Source: CBFCZU01 sp965602635
GTDB taxonomy: Bacteria; Planctomycetota; Phycisphaerae; SM23-33
Direction: 5' to 3'
Assembly (NCBI GenBank): GCA_965602635.1
Contig: CBFCZU010000064.1
Location: forward strand, 1 to 18,278
Length of the DNA stretch: 18,278 bases
The notes under the pieces are model-generated. The model made no database searches. It was not told where the DNA came from and worked only from the letters and a program-made list of their open reading frames with translations. The position numbers and the translations under genes are program-made. Below, in pieces: positions 14,449-18,278 of the stretch; position 1 is the first letter of the stretch, and each line of letters begins with the position of its first letter.

Positions 14449-17400
14449 TCACTTCACCTCGAAGGTCGCCTCGCCCACGACTCCCGAGGCCAGGTCGGCC
14501 ACCTTGACCTTCCATGTTCCCACGGCCTCGTTCAGGGCGGTGGCGATGGTCAGCGTGGCGGCGCCGTCCTTGGCCAGGAGCGTCTTGCTGTAGTGGCGCC
14601 GCTCCGACCCGTCCGGGCCGTACACGCGGAAGTTCAGCATGTGGTCGCCGGGCTTTGCCGCCGCCCGGACGCTCGCGGCGATGCTCACCGGCCGCCCGCA
14701 CCTGACGACCGCCTTGGTCGCCTTCGCGTTCACCGCCTCCACCTTGTAGGGCGACAGGGCCAGGATGGCCGGGAAGCTCGGCGAGGCGTCGATCTCGATA
14801 CTCTTGGCGCCGGCGGCGTACCGCCCGTCGCGCATGTCGTACAGGTGGCCCGCCGCGGCGCTGCGGAAGGTGTACTTGCCCGGTATCTCCGCCCGGACGG
14901 CGAAGTAGCGGACCTTGCCGAGCTGGAAGTAGCGGATCTCCGTCCGCCGGGCGGGCTCGCCGCCCTTGAGGATGGTCGCCCTCGGCGCGGCGACGCCGGC
15001 CTTCGTCAGCGCGTCGGTCATCCGCTGCCAGTAGGCTTCCACCTTGCCGACGTTGCGCTCGCGCCAGTAATCGTGCGGGAAGCGCGAATTCAGGTAGATC
15101 ACCCGCCCCGTGCCCAGGGCCTTCTCGGCCGGGGCCGACGGGTCGATGCCGAAGTGCTCGGCCAGGACGGTCTTCTCGCGCTTCCGGCCGTGCTCGTTCC
15201 AGACGCCGGTGTTCCGGTCGCAGAGCACCACGCCGCCGGCCTGGACGAATGCCTTCAGCCCGGCCGCCTCCTTGTCGGAAAGGGCGATCGACTCCGGCAG
15301 GATCATGATCTTGTAGCCCTTCTTTATCAGCTCGCCAGCCTCGAGCTGGGCGTAGGCGACGAACTTGTACTGGTAGCCCATCTCCTCCAGCAGGTTGTAG
15401 AAGCCCAGCTTGGGCACCAGCGGTCCGCCGTTGCCGAGCTGGTCGGCGGCGCCGGGCCCGCCGCGGACGTGCGAGACCTGGATGGTTGACTGGGAGTAGT
15501 GGATGGCTATCGGGTCGTCCTGCGGTGCGGCCGCCAGGAACAGCTTGGCGAACCCGCGCCCGCGGACCTCGGCCAGTTGCCTGGCGGTCGTGTCGCCCCT
15601 CGGCAGGAGCGTGAAGTCGGCCCGCAGGTGGCCGTAATCGACCCAGCGGTAGAACCCGCAGTTGCCGTGCATCACCGAGTACCACACGTCCGTGCCCGGG
15701 CAGGCCTTGAGCTTCCGGTCGGGCGTGTTGAACGAGCGGATGTACTCGTTCGTGTCGGCGAAGTAGTTCTCGATCCAGGTGAAGTGGTTGGTCACCAGCC
15801 AGTAGTCCCACCCGCCGTAGGGGTTGGGTCGCTGCCCGCCGCCGATGCCGACGCAGGCGTCCGCGTCGCCGCCGGCGCGGGCCGCGTCGGAGCAGAGCTT
15901 GATGTAACGGTTATAGACGATGTCGCTGTACTTGCGGTGGTCCACCCACGGGGCGTAGTTCGGCAGCTTCTTGCCGCGCGCCCGGTCGCGGGCCTGGTAG
16001 ATGTGCAGCGGCATCACGTCGTCCCACTTGGCGAACTTCGTCTCCCACTCCTTGTTCAACGCCGCCAGCGTGCCGTACTGGCCCTTCAGCCAGAGGCGGA
16101 AGTGCTTCAGCGACACCGGCGAGAAGTCGAAGTCGTGCGCCCTGGCGTAGCTGGTGTACGACCCCTCGTCCATCAGATCGTAGATGATCGGGTTGAACTG
16201 GGCGGCGCCCTTCAGCTGCCGGGCGATCTTCCGCTTGGTCCATTCGAGGTATGCCGGGTCGTCCAGCGGGAAGAACGAGTTGTGCGGATTGTTGTTGTAG
16301 GGCAGCTTGGCGTAGTCGGGCGTATCTATGGGCTTGCCCGTCTTCTTGTCGATCGGGGTGCGGTACAGCCAGCGCACGTCCTTGCTCCTGCGGAAGTTGA
16401 CCCTCCGCAGCTCGAAGGTCACCTTCGTCCAGTTGTGGTTCATCGAGAAGAAGTGCAGCGACTCCATCCCCACGCGGTTGAAGCCGCCATAGACCATCTG
16501 GTAGTAGGTGCTCGACCGCGGGCCGTAGCCTGAGTCCCAGCCGTTGGGGATCCACATGACATTGCGGAGCATGCGGAAGTAGTCGATGTTGTAGTACCAG
16601 AAGTATTTGGGATCGCCGCGCAAGTTGATCCGGTGGCGGGTCAGCCACAGCACGGGCTCGTAGCTGTCCCAGACCAGCTCCTGGCGGACGAAGAAGATGT
16701 GCTGGGCGCGGGCTTCGACGTGGGTGTGGGCGTCCAGCTCGGCCTGGAACCTCGCCACCGGGGTCAGCAGCCCGTCCGCCTTGAACTTGAATGTCTCGCT
16801 GAATGCGCCCTTCTTGACCTGGCGGCGCTGCTCGGCCACGACTCGCTCGCGGTTGTCCGCCAGGCGGGCGCGGAGGGTCAGCCCGTCGGCGTCGGCCTTG
16901 CCGGCGACGGTGAAGGTCAGCTCGTCGCCGGGCAGGTAGCACGGCTTGTCGGGCGCGGCCGTGATCTTGCCGATCGAGCCGCGCGGGGCGATGGTGAAGA
17001 CGCTCGTCGCCCAGTCGAGGACTTTGCCGTCCTTGTCCTTGACGACCACGTCCACCTCGTTTTCCCCGGCGTCCAGCGACGCGGGCAGGGCGAACTTCAC
17101 CGCCGCCGCGCCCTTGGCGTCGAGTGCCTGCGCCTTGCCCGTCTTCACGTGCAGCTCGGGGACCTTCGCCCGATCCTCCAGGCCCCGACTGCGGAAGACT
17201 ACGCTGACCTTGACCTCTTCGCCCAACCCCCTGAGAGAAAGTCCGAGCTTCGCTTCGCCGACTTCGGCCCGCGTGAGGCTCGGCGCCACGTTAACCTCCC
17301 AGCTCAGTGAGGGAGCCTTGTTCGCGGCCCAGAGGATGCTCTTGAGCAGCAGCGACCACTGGCGCTCCCAGACGGGCAGCCTTGCGTCAAGGAACCGTTC

Positions 17401-18276
17401 GCGCTGGATGGGCCAGATGAGCTGCGCCCCTCGGCCGAGGTTGAGCAGCACGGCCCGGCGGCCGCTGGCCTCGCTGACGGCCACGACGGGCCTGTCGCCG
17501 GCCTTGGCGACGACCTTGGCCGAGTCCGCCAGCTTGTAGCCGTAAGCCCGCAGCGGCGGCAGGTGCTCCACCGGCACGCCGGAGATCGCCGGGTGATCGC
17601 CGACTTTCTCCATCGTCGCCGCCCGGCCTTCCTTTTCCCTGGCCGCCTCGGTATCCACCCCCAGGGCCTCGGCCAGAGTCCGGTCGAGGTCGCTGGGGTT
17701 GACGCAGACCACGCCCACGCCGCGGGCGACCGCCTTGCTCAGCAGAGCGAAGCCGGGAATCTTGCGCCAGTCCTGGGCGGCCACGACTATGCAGTCGAAC
17801 TTGTAGAGCGTCAGCTCCTCTTTGAGCCGCTTGCCCGCCTCCTTCTCGGAGGTGTCCACGTAGTGCCATTCCAGGTCGCCGCGCTGGACCAGCTCGATCG
17901 CCTGGCGCGTCCGCCCGCGTGTCAGCAGCAGCACCACGGGCCTGCCGGCGGCCCACGGCTTCATCCGGTTGATGTGCGGCGTCTCGTACTCCACGCTGTG
18001 CGTGCCCGCCAGCCGCAGCGGCTCCAGCAGCGACGAGAGCTTCCCGCCGGTGAAGCTGATCTCGGCCTTGGCGCCGCCGAAGTGCTGCTGGTAGTACACC
18101 TCGTCCACGTCGATATCGGCCTCGACGTAGCCGTCGCCGGGCAGGGCGCCGAGCTTCTTGTCCATCAGCGCCGCCCCGTCCCTGCCGCGGACCACCAGCC
18201 GGACGTCCGCCAGGGCGATCGGAGTGCGGTTGACCAGGCGGACCCGGTGCGTGCCGAAGTGCTCCACCGTGTAGGC
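14449..18276 (-). CDS. Large GH42-like glycoside hydrolase protein (5'-partial)
   Basis: The frame is open to the right edge, so the true N terminus is missing; GTG at 18267 is probably internal. Residues below count from that GTG; 1272 are visible. Order: beta domain (1-105); Rossmann-like, glutamine-amidotransferase-like domain (108-315, starting RPVVLLLTRGR); two beta-sandwich domains (320-530); a barrel resembling GH42 beta-galactosidases (about 535-930); a trimerisation-like domain (about 945-1075, with AFVQAGGVVLCD); and C-terminal beta domains with an Ig/FN3-like end. The GH42 resemblance rests on FRLWLKGQYGTLAALNKEW at 723-741 and Glu701 in YDLMDEGSY as putative acid/base. Family members usually have Asn-Glu there; here it is Asp-Glu. 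The nucleophile could not be assigned. It is the first visible gene of the operon with the lyase, implying joint breakdown of one glycan. Exact activity is unknown. Confidence 0.78.
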   Translation of the reverse strand, partial: AYTVEHFGTHRVRLVNRTPIALADVRLVVRGRDGAALMDKKLGALPGDGYVEADIDVDEVYYQQHFGGAKAEISFTGGKLSSLLEPLRLAGTHSVEYETPHINRMKPWAAGRPVVLLLTRGRTRQAIELVQRGDLEWHYVDTSEKEAGKRLKEELTLYKFDCIVVAAQDWRKIPGFALLSKAVARGVGVVCVNPSDLDRTLAEALGVDTEAAREKEGRAATMEKVGDHPAISGVPVEHLPPLRAYGYKLADSAKVVAKAGDRPVVAVSEASGRRAVLLNLGRGAQLIWPIQRERFLDARLPVWERQWSLLLKSILWAANKAPSLSWEVNVAPSLTRAEVGEAKLGLSLRGLGEEVKVSVVFRSRGLEDRAKVPELHVKTGKAQALDAKGAAAVKFALPASLDAGENEVDVVVKDKDGKVLDWATSVFTIAPRGSIGKITAAPDKPCYLPGDELTFTVAGKADADGLTLRARLADNRERVVAEQRRQVKKGAFSETFKFKADGLLTPVARFQAELDAHTHVEARAQHIFFVRQELVWDSYEPVLWLTRHRINLRGDPKYFWYYNIDYFRMLRNVMWIPNGWDSGYGPRSSTYYQMVYGGFNRVGMESLHFFSMNHNWTKVTFELRRVNFRRSKDVRWLYRTPIDKKTGKPIDTPDYAKLPYNNNPHNSFFPLDDPAYLEWTKRKIARQLKGAAQFNPIIYDLMDEGSYTSYARAHDFDFSPVSLKHFRLWLKGQYGTLAALNKEWETKFAKWDDVMPLHIYQARDRARGKKLPNYAPWVDHRKYSDIVYNRYIKLCSDAARAGGDADACVGIGGGQRPNPYGGWDYWLVTNHFTWIENYFADTNEYIRSFNTPDRKLKACPGTDVWYSVMHGNCGFYRWVDYGHLRADFTLLPRGDTTARQLAEVRGRGFAKLFLAAAPQDDPIAIHYSQSTIQVSHVRGGPGAADQLGNGGPLVPKLGFYNLLEEMGYQYKFVAYAQLEAGELIKKGYKIMILPESIALSDKEAAGLKAFVQAGGVVLCDRNTGVWNEHGRKREKTVLAEHFGIDPSAPAEKALGTGRVIYLNSRFPHDYWRERNVGKVEAYWQRMTDALTKAGVAAPRATILKGGEPARRTEIRYFQLGKVRYFAVRAEIPGKYTFRSAAAGHLYDMRDGRYAAGAKSIEIDASPSFPAILALSPYKVEAVNAKATKAVVRCGRPVSIAASVRAAAKPGDHMLNFRVYGPDGSERRHYSKTLLAKDGAATLTIATALNEAVGTWKVKVADLASGVVGEATFEVK
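14455..14460 (-). promoter_or_regulatory. Ribosome binding site for the heparinase-like gene
   Basis: Read on the minus strand, GAGGTGAAGTGACGTG shows GAGG nine bases before the GTG start at 14447. It lies inside the last codons of the upstream GH42-like gene, whose TGA occupies 14451-14449. This supports the GTG start and coupled translation. Confidence 0.7.
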
Positions 18277-18278
18277 GC

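Noticed and set aside
12816..14507. A 563-codon plus-strand frame opposite the heparinase-like gene
   Set aside because: Codon-aligned antisense of a gene with clear family motifs. Its own translation is Val/Gly/Asp/Arg-rich without recognisable motifs.
14237..15811. A 524-codon minus-strand frame overlapping the GH42-like gene in another frame
   Set aside because: The Arg/Gly/Pro-rich translation has no domain, while the main frame here carries the barrel end, trimerisation-like and C-terminal domains.
18265..18267. GTG at 18267 as the true start of the GH42-like protein
   Set aside because: The frame is open to the edge and the residues before it (Ala-Tyr-Thr) continue a plausible beta strand. 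No signal peptide or ribosome binding site can be assessed.

Overview
The window is high-GC DNA (about two thirds G+C by eye) and is coding almost from end to end. It resembles a Planctomycetota genome, possibly of the Phycisphaerae type. The reasons are a giant repeat-built secretin, a lipoprotein start-stop coupled to it, and a heparinase-type lyase beside a very large GH42-like protein. The taxonomic call is an inference. A verrucomicrobial, lentisphaeral or armatimonadal origin is not excluded.

Left two thirds (1-11924, plus strand): one open frame runs in from outside the window and ends at 11924. It gives at least 3973 residues. In order it holds a Pro/Ala/Lys-rich tandem repeat, a secretin N0-type domain, 42 consecutive secretin N1-type (Secretin_N, KH-like) modules of about 84 residues, a canonical secretin pore domain, and a C-terminal tail of about 87 residues. 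Ordinary secretins (GspD, PilQ, InvG types) carry N0 plus one to three such modules. This array is the outstanding feature of the window. The modules are diverged, so it is an old, maintained array and not an assembly stutter. The loop inside each module is rich in Arg and Gly in the cytoplasm-side part of the chain (modules 5-26) and much less so toward the pore.

11921-12445 (plus strand): a small predicted lipoprotein starts inside the secretin stop codon (ATGA). It is a candidate pilotin-like or accessory partner. No type II secretion or type IV pilus ATPase, platform protein or pseudopilin gene lies in the window, so the machine the secretin serves cannot be read here.

Right third (12426-18276, minus strand): two genes form a tight operon converging on the secretin operon. 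The first is a large GH42-like glycoside hydrolase protein (amidotransferase-like domain, beta domains, barrel, trimerisation-like domain) that enters from the right edge. The second, one base downstream, is a PL12-like heparinase II/III family lyase with no signal peptide. They probably process an acidic polysaccharide. The two operons overlap tail to tail by 20 bp.

There is no gene-free stretch above 300 bases. I saw no tRNA, rRNA, CRISPR array, insertion sequence, riboswitch or convincing terminator. Promoters for both operons must lie outside the window. The many long antisense frames are codon-aligned shadows explained by high GC3.
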